Made by a program: the position numbers and the translations under genes. Below are positions 1-9,048 of a stretch of 64,000 bases of DNA, one piece after another. How positions within the stretch are numbered: position 1 is the stretch's first letter; every line of letters starts with the position of its first letter. This stretch comes from an uncultured Clostridia bacterium (GTDB taxonomy: Bacteria; Bacillota; Clostridia; UBA1381; UBA9506). The notes beneath the pieces are model-generated. The model had not been told where the DNA came from. It worked only from the letters and a program-made list of their open reading frames with translations, and searched no databases. Location of the stretch: the NCBI GenBank assembly GCA_934438075.1, contig CAKSBF010000004.1, positions 62,001 to 126,000 on the forward strand, written 5' to 3'.

Positions 1-2058
1 GGTGAAAATATGGTCAGGGTGTATTGTCATTCGCCGATTCGCTATATTACGGAAAGGCAAAACAAGTGGAGCCTAATTGCACAACCGGACTGTATTGAAG
101 GCATGGCGCACATCCGAAAGCCAAATTACGCTTTTGGCTGGGACTGGGGTCCGCAGCTGCCGGATATGGGCATACAGGGTAAAGTTTATCTTCAAAATAA
201 ACATGTGAAAGACAAGCGTGATATTCTTGTTCGTCAGTTTCACAAGGATAACCATGTGCGGCTGGAAATTGTTTTTGAAAACATGCCTGACAACGCAAAG
301 GCGCAGGCAAGGCTTACAGATGGTAACACATGTATTGAACAGACGATTGTGAACAAGTTGGCTGTGCTGACGGTGGAACAGCCGAAACTGTGGTGGCCGA
401 GGGGTTACGGCGAACAGCATTTATATACACTGACGGTTTTAGTGGAGGATGCAAGGTGTGGCCGATATGAAATAACACAGCAGATTGGTTTGCGCGATAT
501 GAAAATCAGTCGCGATAAAGACATGGTGGGCGAAGAATTTTGCTTTATGGTAAACGGCGTTAAAATCTTTGCCATGGGCGCAGACTTGATTCCCGTTGAT
601 AATATTTTGCCGCTAGTAACCCGTGAAAGGGAAAAACGAGTAATTGATGATGCGGTACAGGCCCGTTTTAACTGTGTGCGTATTTGGGGCGGCGGTTATT
701 ATTACAGTGAATATTTTTACGAAGAATGTGATAAGTGCGGTATTTTAATCTGGCAGGATTTCATGTTTGCGTGTCAAAGTGTCCATCTGAGCACGGCTTA
801 TGAAAAAAGCGTACGTGAAGAGGCAAAACAAATAATCAAACGGTATCGCAACCATGCATCTTTGGCACTTTTTTGCGGCAACAACGAAATTGAGGGCGCA
901 TTTTTGTGGTTTCCGATCAGCAGTGAAGGGGCCAAAATGGAATATTTGCAATTGTTTGAACAACTGCTGCCCGATTTGTGCGAACAGTATGCACCCGATG
1001 TTTTTTATTGGCCTTCCTCGCCATCGGCAGGCGGTGGTTTTCATGATACCAACACTTACGAGCGAGGCGATGCGCACTATTGGGAAACATGGTTCCACGG
1101 GCGGGATATGGAGGTTTTCCGTACGCAGCAAATACGTTTTTGTTCGGAGTTTGGGTTTGAAGCTTTGCCTGCGCCGGAGACCTTGAAAAAATATATTACG
1201 GATGCAAAGGAGCTGAATTTTTATTCTAAAACCATTGCATCGCACCACAAATGCAAAAACGGCGCGGCTATGATTATGTCAAAGCTTGCGGATTATTATC
1301 CGTATCCGTCAAACATTGAAGAAATCTGCTATTTGTCTCAGCTACGCCAGGCAGATGTGATTGCTTACCAGGTGGAGCATGCAAGGCGCATGCGCGGTGT
1401 GTTTATGGGCATGATTTACTGGCAACTCAATGATTCGTGGCCGACAATTTCGTGGTCATCGGTTGATTACTGCGGCCGATATAAAGCGCTTTACTATATC
1501 AGCAGTCAGATATTTGCACCTGTTTTGCTGTCGCTGCATTTATATAATAGCGACGTGACGGTGAATGTTTCAAACGAAACGAGAGAAGCATTTTCCGGAA
1601 CGATAGGCGTTACCTTATATGGCGAAAATTTTCAGGTGCTGGATGTTTATGAATCTGTGGCAGAGGTTGCGGCACTTAGCTCAAAGGATATTTCGGTTTT
1701 GCATATGACAGACAAAATAAAGGGTTTTGAGGATAGCCGTTACCTTTATGCCGTCCTGAAAAACGAAGCGGGGGACATTGTGGGAGAAAAACTGCTTACG
1801 TTTGAAAGACCGAAAAACATGAAGCTTTCCGATCCGAACATTCGAGTGCATACAGAGCAAAGGGATGGAAAAACGTGGATTACCCTGATGGCTCGCACGC
1901 TTGCTATGTATGTATTCGTCAGCGTTGGCGATGTGAATTTGTCTGAAAATTATTTTCATTTGGCAAATGGAAAGAGTGTAACGATAACCGCAGAAGGTGC
2001 TTACGACGAGAACGATGTTCATGTTATGTCGTTGTATGATGTAATTATTAAGAACTAG
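1..2058 (+). CDS. GH2 beta-mannosidase, 5' end cut by the window edge
   Basis: Hydrolyses terminal beta-D-mannosides from manno-oligosaccharides, probably in the cytoplasm since it sits with sugar-uptake genes. The frame is open from base 1, so the true start lies to the left; about 685 residues are visible against roughly 820 usual for the family, so the N-terminal part of the jelly-roll domain is missing. Visible hallmarks are FGWDWGPQLPDMG, near the start of the visible part and typical of GH2 beta-mannosidases, WWPRGYG, the acid/base segment GNNEIEGAF, the nucleophile segment CSEFGFEALP and the aromatic YWQLNDSWPTISW. The C-terminal 130 residues form the usual beta-sandwich tail. The next gene follows 31 bases later. 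Family assignment is strong; substrate (mannan, N-glycan or glucomannan fragments) is inferred. Confidence 0.93.
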   Translation, partial: GENMVRVYCHSPIRYITERQNKWSLIAQPDCIEGMAHIRKPNYAFGWDWGPQLPDMGIQGKVYLQNKHVKDKRDILVRQFHKDNHVRLEIVFENMPDNAKAQARLTDGNTCIEQTIVNKLAVLTVEQPKLWWPRGYGEQHLYTLTVLVEDARCGRYEITQQIGLRDMKISRDKDMVGEEFCFMVNGVKIFAMGADLIPVDNILPLVTREREKRVIDDAVQARFNCVRIWGGGYYYSEYFYEECDKCGILIWQDFMFACQSVHLSTAYEKSVREEAKQIIKRYRNHASLALFCGNNEIEGAFLWFPISSEGAKMEYLQLFEQLLPDLCEQYAPDVFYWPSSPSAGGGFHDTNTYERGDAHYWETWFHGRDMEVFRTQQIRFCSEFGFEALPAPETLKKYITDAKELNFYSKTIASHHKCKNGAAMIMSKLADYYPYPSNIEEICYLSQLRQADVIAYQVEHARRMRGVFMGMIYWQLNDSWPTISWSSVDYCGRYKALYYISSQIFAPVLLSLHLYNSDVTVNVSNETREAFSGTIGVTLYGENFQVLDVYESVAEVAALSSKDISVLHMTDKIKGFEDSRYLYAVLKNEAGDIVGEKLLTFERPKNMKLSDPNIRVHTEQRDGKTWITLMARTLAMYVFVSVGDVNLSENYFHLANGKSVTITAEGAYDENDVHVMSLYDVIIKN

Positions 2059-2089
2059 CCGAAAAAAATAAAAGAAAGAATGGGATGTT

Positions 2090-2620
2090 ATGAAACGAGC
2101 AATTTATGAAGAGATGGCGAAGAAAACACGGGATTTTTTTCAAAAGGCAGGTATTGTGGTTAGGCCGGAGGAAGCGATTGAAGTGGCGGACTTTGGCTTA
2201 AATCAATTGGAGCAAATAGGGCTGCAGCTTTGTGTATATATTAATACGGATCGTGTTTGTGCAAAGGAAATGGTATTATTTCCTCATCAGACCTGTCCGG
2301 AACACAAGCATGTTCCGTCTGCATTGCACGAAGGCAAGGAGGAAACCTTCCGTTGCCGATTCGGAAAGGTATATTTATATGTAAGCGGTGATGGCAGCAG
2401 GGAGGATATTCATGCCCGCCTGCCCGAAACGGATGTGACAGTTTTTCATGAGATTGTTTTGGGGCCAGGACAGCAATATACCATTTATCCGGAAACGCTA
2501 CATTGGTTTCAGGCTGGAGAAAACGGCGCGGTGGTTTCAGAATTTTCCACCACAAGCACAGATGAGACGGATGTGTTTACGGATGCTCGAATTATACGCG
2601 AAGCGAAAATAGAGGACTGA
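2090..2620 (+). CDS. D-lyxose isomerase-like cupin sugar isomerase
   Basis: A 176-residue single-cupin protein resembling the D-lyxose ketol-isomerase family (D-lyxose/D-xylulose, often also D-mannose/D-fructose), cytoplasmic and metal dependent. The metal-site pattern is visible as CPEHKHVP, then KEETFRCRFGK about a dozen residues later, and PETLHWFQ near residue 142, i.e. two His and a Glu followed by a late His. The size matches the family (about 170-230). It follows the beta-mannosidase closely, which would fit isomerisation of released mannose. The start ATG is preceded by a GGGATG-type ribosome site. An uncharacterised cupin is the alternative, but the spacing of ligands and the partner gene favour the isomerase. 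Confidence 0.8.
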   Translation: MKRAIYEEMAKKTRDFFQKAGIVVRPEEAIEVADFGLNQLEQIGLQLCVYINTDRVCAKEMVLFPHQTCPEHKHVPSALHEGKEETFRCRFGKVYLYVSGDGSREDIHARLPETDVTVFHEIVLGPGQQYTIYPETLHWFQAGENGAVVSEFSTTSTDETDVFTDARIIREAKIED

Positions 2621-2639
2621 AAGTCTTCGCAAACGGTGA

Positions 2640-2712
2640 CAAGTTTTGAAGAGAAAAACGCCGAAAAACCTGTATCGGCGCACCTTTCGGTGTTATCTTG
2701 TGTTTGTGGACA
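2640..2712. other. Intergenic stem-loops behind the mannose genes
   Basis: Short inverted repeats follow one another: CGCCG...CGGCG around 2659-2685 and CACC-tttc-GGTG around 2680-2692. No long T run follows, so termination is uncertain. They separate the mannosidase/isomerase pair from the promoter at 2726. Confidence 0.3.
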
Positions 2713-2725
2713 CAAAATCTGACAA

Positions 2726-2755
2726 TTGACGAGAGAAAAAAACGAATGTTATAAT
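2726..2755 (+). promoter_or_regulatory. Sigma-A-type promoter of the first sugar operon
   Basis: TTGACG at 2726-2731 and TATAAT at 2750-2755 with an 18-base spacer, 45 bases ahead of the binding-protein start. This is the only clear promoter before the run of genes to 14352. Confidence 0.7.
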
Positions 2756-2800
2756 TGTGCTGAAAAAGACAGAAAAAATGGATTGAAAGGTTGGGATACT

Positions 2801-4384
2801 ATGATGAAAAAGACAATTTCCTTGCTGATGTCTGTTGCAATGATGGCCTGCGTTGCCGGTTGCGGAAACGGACAGTCTGTACGAAGCAGTGATACCGGCA
2901 GTTACCCCAAGGGAACCATTACATATCCTATGGATACGGATGTAAAGCTTACGTACTATGTAAAAATGCCGAGCAACATTTCGACGATTGTTTCCAATTA
3001 CGGTGAAACAAAATTTGCACAGGAGTCTATGAAACGTACCGGTGTGCAGATAGAGTATATTCATCCTGCACAGGGAAACGAAACGGAGCAGTTGAATCTT
3101 TTGATTGCTTCACAAAATCTTCCGGATATTGTTGAAACAAACTGGCTAAAACGTGACCCCGACGGCTCAATTTCTAAAAATGTGATTTATAAGCTGAATG
3201 ACTACATTGATGATTATGCTCCTAATTTTAAGGCATATTTAAATGAGCACGAAGACATCGCTAAGTCTGTTATGACGGATGCAAAAAACTATTATGTTTT
3301 TCCGATGGTTCGTGCTTCGGAAAAGTTGCTTAACACATCGGGCTTTTTTCTAAGAGCGGACTGGTTACAGGAGGCAGGACTGAGTGCCCCGGAGACCATT
3401 GAAGATTGGGATGCTGTTTTAGAGAAGTTTAAGGCTCGTCCCGGTGTGGAATATCCGATTGCTGTTCAGATGGACTCGTTGAAATATTTTACAGGTGCCT
3501 ATCATACGGCCGAGGGCTTTTATGTGGACAATGGCAAGGTAAAATACGGCGCTTTGGAGGACGGCTACAAGCAATTTTTACAAAAAATAAGCGAGTGGGT
3601 AGGCAAAGGATATATTGATGAAAACTTCCCGATTATGGACTTTAACACCATGAATGCAAAAATATTAAACGGTTCTGCTGGTGTAAGCTTCGGAGCGGGC
3701 GGCGGTCAGCTCGGCACGTTTTTAAAGACTAAGCAGGCATCGGAGCCGACATATGATTTAGTGCCGGTACCGTTTCCGGTTCTTAAAAAGGGTGAAAAAT
3801 CAACATACAGTTCAAGGCAGCTGCCTTACTCACCCGTCAGCGCGGCAGCGGTTACGACAAAATGCGCTCAACCGGAAATAGCCGTGCGGTATTTGGATTA
3901 TGCATACTCAGAGGATGGGTATATGCTGAATAATTTCGGTATTGAAGGTGAAAGCTATGAAATGAAGGATGGGTATCCGACCTTTACAAAATTAATTACG
4001 GATAACCCGGATGGCATGGCTATGGCACAGATATTGACAACCTATGCACGTTCTACCGTTGAAGGACCGTTTGTGCAGGATGAAAGATATATTGAACAGT
4101 ATTATCAGTTACCGCGCCAAAAAGAAGCACTTGAGGTTTGGTCCCAAAATGATTACGGTAGCCATGCCATTCCGCAGATTACGCTTACTAAAGAGGAAAG
4201 CAGTGAGTTTTCCGGGATTATGACAGAGATTAATACATATGTAGCAGAAAGTATCACAAACTTTATGCTTGGCAAAACACCCGTTTCGGAATATGATACC
4301 TTTGTGAAAACTCTACACGATATGAATATTGACAAGGCAATCAGCATTTATCAGGCGGCATATGACAGATTTTTAACGCGCTGA
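2801..4384 (+). CDS. Extracellular sugar-binding lipoprotein, LplA type
   Basis: Solute-binding component of a carbohydrate ABC importer of the LplA class, anchored to the outer face of the membrane. The 527-residue product begins MMKKTISLLMSVAMMACVAGC, a signal peptide with lipobox VAGC; the Cys would be lipidated. The body has the pattern of family 1 solute-binding proteins from Clostridia (PDIVETNWL, LNDYIDDYAP, WLQEAGLSAPETIEDWDAVLEKF). I chose ATG at 2801 because it gives an immediate signal peptide; the frame also runs upstream to a TTG that forms part of the promoter and has no signal. A hairpin and two LplB/LplC-type permeases follow. No ATPase gene is linked; such systems commonly share an MsmX-type ATPase. 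Ligand unknown. Confidence 0.92.
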   Translation: MMKKTISLLMSVAMMACVAGCGNGQSVRSSDTGSYPKGTITYPMDTDVKLTYYVKMPSNISTIVSNYGETKFAQESMKRTGVQIEYIHPAQGNETEQLNLLIASQNLPDIVETNWLKRDPDGSISKNVIYKLNDYIDDYAPNFKAYLNEHEDIAKSVMTDAKNYYVFPMVRASEKLLNTSGFFLRADWLQEAGLSAPETIEDWDAVLEKFKARPGVEYPIAVQMDSLKYFTGAYHTAEGFYVDNGKVKYGALEDGYKQFLQKISEWVGKGYIDENFPIMDFNTMNAKILNGSAGVSFGAGGGQLGTFLKTKQASEPTYDLVPVPFPVLKKGEKSTYSSRQLPYSPVSAAAVTTKCAQPEIAVRYLDYAYSEDGYMLNNFGIEGESYEMKDGYPTFTKLITDNPDGMAMAQILTTYARSTVEGPFVQDERYIEQYYQLPRQKEALEVWSQNDYGSHAIPQITLTKEESSEFSGIMTEINTYVAESITNFMLGKTPVSEYDTFVKTLHDMNIDKAISIYQAAYDRFLTR

Positions 4385-4396
4385 CATTTTTGCAAA

Positions 4397-4442
4397 GCCA
4401 GAGACCGGGCTGATTGAACAAAACTTTTGCCTGGGCTCTGGC
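4397..4442 (+). promoter_or_regulatory. Intercistronic hairpin between binding protein and permease
   Basis: GCCAGAG at 4397-4403 pairs with CTCTGGC at 4436-4442, with extra GG/CC pairing inside. It lies in the 84-base gap between the binding-protein stop and the permease start. Such structures usually protect or attenuate the transcript so that the binding protein is made in excess. No T run follows, so full termination is unlikely. Confidence 0.5.
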
Positions 4443-4468
4443 AATAATCAAGGGAATGGTAATCGAAT

Positions 4469-5425
4469 ATGAAAAACAAAATACAGAAAAATACATATGT
4501 TTCCAGGAGCAAAGGCTCCTTTGCGGCTCGTTTTGCAAGCGATTTAAAGGTAAACCGCGCGGCCTATATAATGATAATTCCTGTTTTACTATTTTATATT
4601 GTCTTTGCTTATTTACCAATGTATGGCGTAATAATAGCATTTAAAGACTATGATATCTCAACAGGGATTTTAGGAAGTCCGTGGGTTGGATTGGCAAACT
4701 TTAAAAGTTTTTTTTCCAGCATGTATTTTGGAAGAGTTTTAAAAAATACACTGACTATCAGCTTGTGCAGTATTCTTTTTGGTTTTCCAGCGCCGATTAT
4801 TTTAGCGCTTTTGTTAAACGAAGTGAAGCATAAATGGTTTTTAAGAACCGTGCAAACCATTACATATCTGCCGCACTTTATCTCTTTGGTTGTCATTTGC
4901 GGCATGATTAAAAACTTTACGGCACAGGATGGCATAGTGAATTACATAGTAGAATTTTTCGGAGGCACGCGCAGCACGCTTTTGATGAATGCAAATGCGT
5001 TTGTTCCAATTTATATCATTTCGGATATTTGGCAAGGTGTGGGCTGGGGGTCTATTGTTTATTTTGCGGCATTGACAAATGTGGATTCCGAACTTTACGA
5101 GGCCTGCACGCTGGATGGTGGTGGAAGAATCAGACAGGTTTTTACCGTAACTCTGCCCGGCATTATGCCAACCATTATGATTATGCTTATTTTAAGATTG
5201 GGCAGTATTTTAGGCGTGGGCTATGAAAAAATTATTTTGCTTTACAATCCAACCATTTTTAAAACGGCAGACGTTATTTCCACGTTTGTATACAGAAAAG
5301 GGTTGGTTGAGAGCGATTTCGGATATGCCACGGCGGTTGGATTGTTTAACTCGCTTGTGAATGTTATCTTTCTTGTGGGCGCCAACCTGATTAGCAGAAA
5401 ATTAACGGAAACAAGCTTGTGGTAG
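4469..5425 (+). CDS. Sugar ABC transporter permease, LplB type
   Basis: Inner-membrane permease of the importer whose binding protein is at 2801. The 318-residue protein has a cytoplasmic N-tail (about 25 residues), a first membrane helix (YIMIIPVLLFYIVFAYLPMY), about six helices in all, and the cytoplasmic EAA loop that docks the ATPase (LYEACTLDGGGRIRQVF). YGVIIAFKDYD and GSPWVGLANFKSFF are typical of the LplB/YtcP-like permeases of Clostridia. Ends in LTETSLW. The second permease starts 12 bases after the stop. Its paralogue at 44205 shares the GSPWVGL and SYMPHF-type segments. Confidence 0.93.
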   Translation: MKNKIQKNTYVSRSKGSFAARFASDLKVNRAAYIMIIPVLLFYIVFAYLPMYGVIIAFKDYDISTGILGSPWVGLANFKSFFSSMYFGRVLKNTLTISLCSILFGFPAPIILALLLNEVKHKWFLRTVQTITYLPHFISLVVICGMIKNFTAQDGIVNYIVEFFGGTRSTLLMNANAFVPIYIISDIWQGVGWGSIVYFAALTNVDSELYEACTLDGGGRIRQVFTVTLPGIMPTIMIMLILRLGSILGVGYEKIILLYNPTIFKTADVISTFVYRKGLVESDFGYATAVGLFNSLVNVIFLVGANLISRKLTETSLW

Positions 5426-5437
5426 GGGGGAAATAGT

Positions 5438-6316
5438 ATGCATGAAACGATCTGGCGCAAGCTGTTTGTGGTTATAAATTCTGTGTTTATGCTGTTTATG
5501 ATTGTGATATGCTTGTATCCTATGTTGTATGTGGTGTTCGTATCCTTAAGTGATTCCAATTTGTTTGCGCAGTATACGGGTTTTTTATATAAACCGCTTG
5601 GGTTTTGTTTGGATTCTTATGCTGCGGTATTAAAAAACCCAATGATTGGCATTGGCTACTTAAATACCATATTTATTGTTGTGGTCGGTGTATCATTAAA
5701 CATTATTCTAACCGTTTTTGGCGCGTATTTTTTATCTCGTAGAGATATTGTGGTTAAGAATGCCGTTATGGGAATCATTGTGTTTACAATGTTCTTTTCC
5801 GGTGGCATGATCCCGACTTACTTAACGGTGCAAAATCTTCATTTGACAAACACCCTGTGGGCGCTGATTTTGCCAAGTGCCATCAGCACCTATAATTTGA
5901 TTATTATGCGTACCTCCTTTACTGCCTTGCCGATTAGTCTGGATGAGGCAGCCACTATAGACGGAGCGGGACATTTCAGAAAGCTATTTTATGTTATTTT
6001 GCCTCTTTCAAAGGCAATTGTGGCGGTTATGGTGCTTTTTTATGGTGTAGGACACTGGAATTCGTGGTTTAACGCGGCGATTTATTTGAATGATAAATCA
6101 CTGTATCCGCTTCAGCTGGTTTTGCGTGAAATTTTGCTTCAGAACGATTCGCAAAACATGTTGCAGGGGGCAGGCAATGTTGAGGACAGCATGAAAATTG
6201 CGGAAACGATTAAATATGCGGTAATTGTTGTGGCAACGGTTCCGATTTTGACTGTATATCCGTTTTTGCAAAAGTATTTTGTTAAGGGTGTAATGGTTGG
6301 AGCTTTAAAAGGGTAG
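5438..6316 (+). CDS. Sugar ABC transporter permease, LplC/YtcP type
   Basis: Second inner-membrane subunit of the importer, 292 residues with about six transmembrane helices. The EAA docking motif is SLDEAATIDGAGHFRKLF, and the C-terminus reads YPFLQKYFVKGVMVGALKG, a conserved ending for this family also seen in the paralogue at 45169. GGGGG-type ribosome site ahead of ATG. Pairs with the LplB-type permease immediately upstream. Confidence 0.93.
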   Translation: MHETIWRKLFVVINSVFMLFMIVICLYPMLYVVFVSLSDSNLFAQYTGFLYKPLGFCLDSYAAVLKNPMIGIGYLNTIFIVVVGVSLNIILTVFGAYFLSRRDIVVKNAVMGIIVFTMFFSGGMIPTYLTVQNLHLTNTLWALILPSAISTYNLIIMRTSFTALPISLDEAATIDGAGHFRKLFYVILPLSKAIVAVMVLFYGVGHWNSWFNAAIYLNDKSLYPLQLVLREILLQNDSQNMLQGAGNVEDSMKIAETIKYAVIVVATVPILTVYPFLQKYFVKGVMVGALKG

Positions 6317-6372
6317 TTGTGGTATAGAAACTCTTTTAAAACTACATGAATGATTTAGAGGGGAGTTTTATT

Positions 6373-9018
6373 GTGAAGCATAGATTTCAAAAAATTGTCG
6401 GAGCTTTTTTGTGTTTTCTAATCATTACGACAGTAACGGTATGGCCTTTTGCAAAGGAGGAAGCGGAGAGCACATCTGAAGCGTTGCCGCAAACAGACAT
6501 GTTTGCAGCACTCGGCATATGGAATCCAAATTTAAAGGAAACACAAAGCGATTATCTTTTGAGAGGACGATTTGCCGATATGCTGGCCGGCTTGATGGGG
6601 ATTCGGCTGACAAAAACGAACTCGATAGACAATCCCTATCTGGATGTAAAGGCAGACAGCCCATATGCGTTTGCGGTGTATGCACTAAAAGACTGCGGCT
6701 TAATGGAAGGTGTTAATCCCTATCAGTTTCAGCCGGATACGGCTATTTTGTATGCAGATGCTGTAAAGGTGTTGTTAAGTGCCATGGGGTATCAAACTTA
6801 TGTGGAACGATTTGGCGGCGGTGCGGGTACAGTTATGGCGGTGGGAGCAAAGATACGGCTGACGAAGGGCCTTACTGCAGAAGCGGACAAGCCATTATCC
6901 ATAGAAAATGCCTTTAAGCTTTTTGAAAATGCGCTGGATACAGCCATTGCTGAGGTCGGCTTCGTTTCGGAGGAGGGGTATGTCGTTCATTCTGAGAATC
7001 GCAAAACGTTGCTTTCGCAGTATCGGGATATATATAAAGTCAGCGGAAAAGTATCGGACAACGGGTACACAGCCTTATCAAAGGCCAGTGCTGTCGGTGA
7101 TGGGCAGCTTGTTGTTGATGATATAGTTTATCAAAAGGCTTCGGAGCAGGACTATAGGTATCTAGGCATGGAAACGGAGATTTATTATCGTGACCGTGGC
7201 ACCGAAAGGGAAATTGTATATATCCACCCGACCGACCGAAACGATGTTTTGCACATTGCGTATGATGATTTTTCTGAAGCAAAGCTTGGTTCACACGTTT
7301 CGTATTTTGAGGAGAACGGCGACAGAAAAACGGTTACATTGTCACGCTACGCAAATATTTTGTGGAACGGCATTGCATATCCTGAGGCATTAAACAGTGA
7401 TTTTAAGTTACACTACGGCAGCCTGAAGCTGATAGACAATGATGCGGATGGCAGCTATGATGTTATCTCGGTTCATAGCGTGAAAAATCTGGTGGTGGCG
7501 GCGGTTGATGAAGTGAATCGCATTGTTTACAACAAATACGAAACAGAAATGAGACTGGAGGATTTTGACACGGTTATTTGTGCCGATTTTACGGGTATAG
7601 GCGTCATAAACGCAGGGGATATTTTATCCTGTGAGCCTTCAAGGGATAACAGGCTGATTGTTTTGCGCCTGACGCGGCAAAGTGTCTCCGGTGTTTTAAA
7701 TGCTGTTTCGCACGTTGCCACAACGAAAGATACGGAGCTTATGATTGGCGATGATAGCTATCGGTTGTCCTTTGATTTTGCGGCGGCCATTGACAACGGC
7801 ATGACCGACAGGGACATTTTTGTTACAGGCTCTGCCTGTAAGGTATTTTTAGATGCCTTTGGCCAGATTGCCGATGTTCAGGCGGCGCAGAGCGACAGCT
7901 ATGCCGTGCTGACAAAAGTGGGTAAGCCGGAGAGCGTTTTGGATGAATCGCACACATTGCTGCGACTTTTTATGCCCAACGGTACGTTTGTTACGGCGGT
8001 TACCGCCCAAAAAATAGAGATTGACGGCACCAAAGGTTATTCGGGTAAGGATTTATATGAGTATGACGGTCTCTATCAAACGAAAGCGGATGGAACAAAA
8101 GTTTTTTTGCCGCAGCTGGTTAAGTGTCGATTTAATGAAGTCGGCTCAGTTAACCGACTTGAAACGGCAAAATCAAGCGGCTTGTATGGTTACAATAAAA
8201 ACGATTTCAGCCTGGATTACGATAAGACGGACGCTTTTTATAAAAAGGGTGGCGCAAGCTTTGACGGTACCTACACCATATCGAATAATACCGTCATTAT
8301 GAACATTCCGCCTGCCGACAGTATATCGGACGAGGAAGCATTTTCAATCGGCAAAATTTCACAATTTACGGACGGCAGTACTTATCATGTAAAGTTGTAT
8401 GATGCGGATGCAACGCTGTCGGCTAAAATATGTGTTTTTGAATCAGGCAATAAAACGGACGACTATACAGATAGCTTTCTTTTGGTGGACAGAATTGCAA
8501 AGGCATTGGATGATGACGGTGTTCCGGGCACACGAGTGTATGGCTGCTATGATGGGAATTATGTTAACTTTATGGAGAAAGAAAGCGGCGTTTTGCCGTC
8601 TGATGTCAAGCAGGGCGACCTTTTACGAATCTCCTTAGACTACAAAAACCGCATTACCGACACCCAAAGAATTGTTTCGCTTGCCGATAAACCGAATACC
8701 TTTATCGGCGGCGACCATCTTATCGGCGGCGAATTTGTCTCGGTTTTCGGCTATTTGTATGGGAAATCCCTTTCGGCAGTTTCCACAATTACGCTTTCCG
8801 ATGGCACACCGACCCTGACGGCTCATCCGATTAACAGCACACCACCCGTTTACATTTTTGACTGCCGCAACAAAAAGATATCTGCCGGCAAGCTGAGTGA
8901 TGTGATACCAAACAAAAATATTGCTTCCGATGGTTCAATTGAATATGATGGCTGCAATATGGTTTATATTTACAGAAGAATGGATTATATTAAAGGGCTT
9001 GTTTTGGTAAAATATTAG
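6373..9018 (+). CDS. Large secreted protein with SLH-like repeats, sugar-operon surface protein
   Basis: Probably an exported cell-surface protein of about 881 residues. GTG at 6373 gives an immediate signal segment (KHRFQKIVGAFLCFLIITTV) behind a GAGGGGAG ribosome site; the ATG 27 bases upstream has none. Residues 40-190 contain SLH-like repeats (PYLDVKADSPYAFAVYALKDCGLM, PYQFQPDTAILYADAVKVL shortened here to their cores), which in this group bind wall polymers. The remaining 650 residues are beta-rich and match no enzyme I recognise. The segment LIDNDADGSYDVISV resembles a calcium-binding DxDxDG loop and recurs in the 895-residue protein at 37251, so the two are paralogues. Encoded between permeases and regulator, it may hold polysaccharide at the surface; this is inference. 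Confidence 0.75.
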   Translation: MKHRFQKIVGAFLCFLIITTVTVWPFAKEEAESTSEALPQTDMFAALGIWNPNLKETQSDYLLRGRFADMLAGLMGIRLTKTNSIDNPYLDVKADSPYAFAVYALKDCGLMEGVNPYQFQPDTAILYADAVKVLLSAMGYQTYVERFGGGAGTVMAVGAKIRLTKGLTAEADKPLSIENAFKLFENALDTAIAEVGFVSEEGYVVHSENRKTLLSQYRDIYKVSGKVSDNGYTALSKASAVGDGQLVVDDIVYQKASEQDYRYLGMETEIYYRDRGTEREIVYIHPTDRNDVLHIAYDDFSEAKLGSHVSYFEENGDRKTVTLSRYANILWNGIAYPEALNSDFKLHYGSLKLIDNDADGSYDVISVHSVKNLVVAAVDEVNRIVYNKYETEMRLEDFDTVICADFTGIGVINAGDILSCEPSRDNRLIVLRLTRQSVSGVLNAVSHVATTKDTELMIGDDSYRLSFDFAAAIDNGMTDRDIFVTGSACKVFLDAFGQIADVQAAQSDSYAVLTKVGKPESVLDESHTLLRLFMPNGTFVTAVTAQKIEIDGTKGYSGKDLYEYDGLYQTKADGTKVFLPQLVKCRFNEVGSVNRLETAKSSGLYGYNKNDFSLDYDKTDAFYKKGGASFDGTYTISNNTVIMNIPPADSISDEEAFSIGKISQFTDGSTYHVKLYDADATLSAKICVFESGNKTDDYTDSFLLVDRIAKALDDDGVPGTRVYGCYDGNYVNFMEKESGVLPSDVKQGDLLRISLDYKNRITDTQRIVSLADKPNTFIGGDHLIGGEFVSVFGYLYGKSLSAVSTITLSDGTPTLTAHPINSTPPVYIFDCRNKKISAGKLSDVIPNKNIASDGSIEYDGCNMVYIYRRMDYIKGLVLVKY

Positions 9019-9048
9019 TCGGTATCCATGTAAACGGAGGGATTTAAC

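Noticed and set aside
2726..2800. 25-codon N-terminal extension of the binding protein at 2801
   Set aside because: The codons overlap the promoter -35 and -10 boxes and would place residues before the signal peptide.
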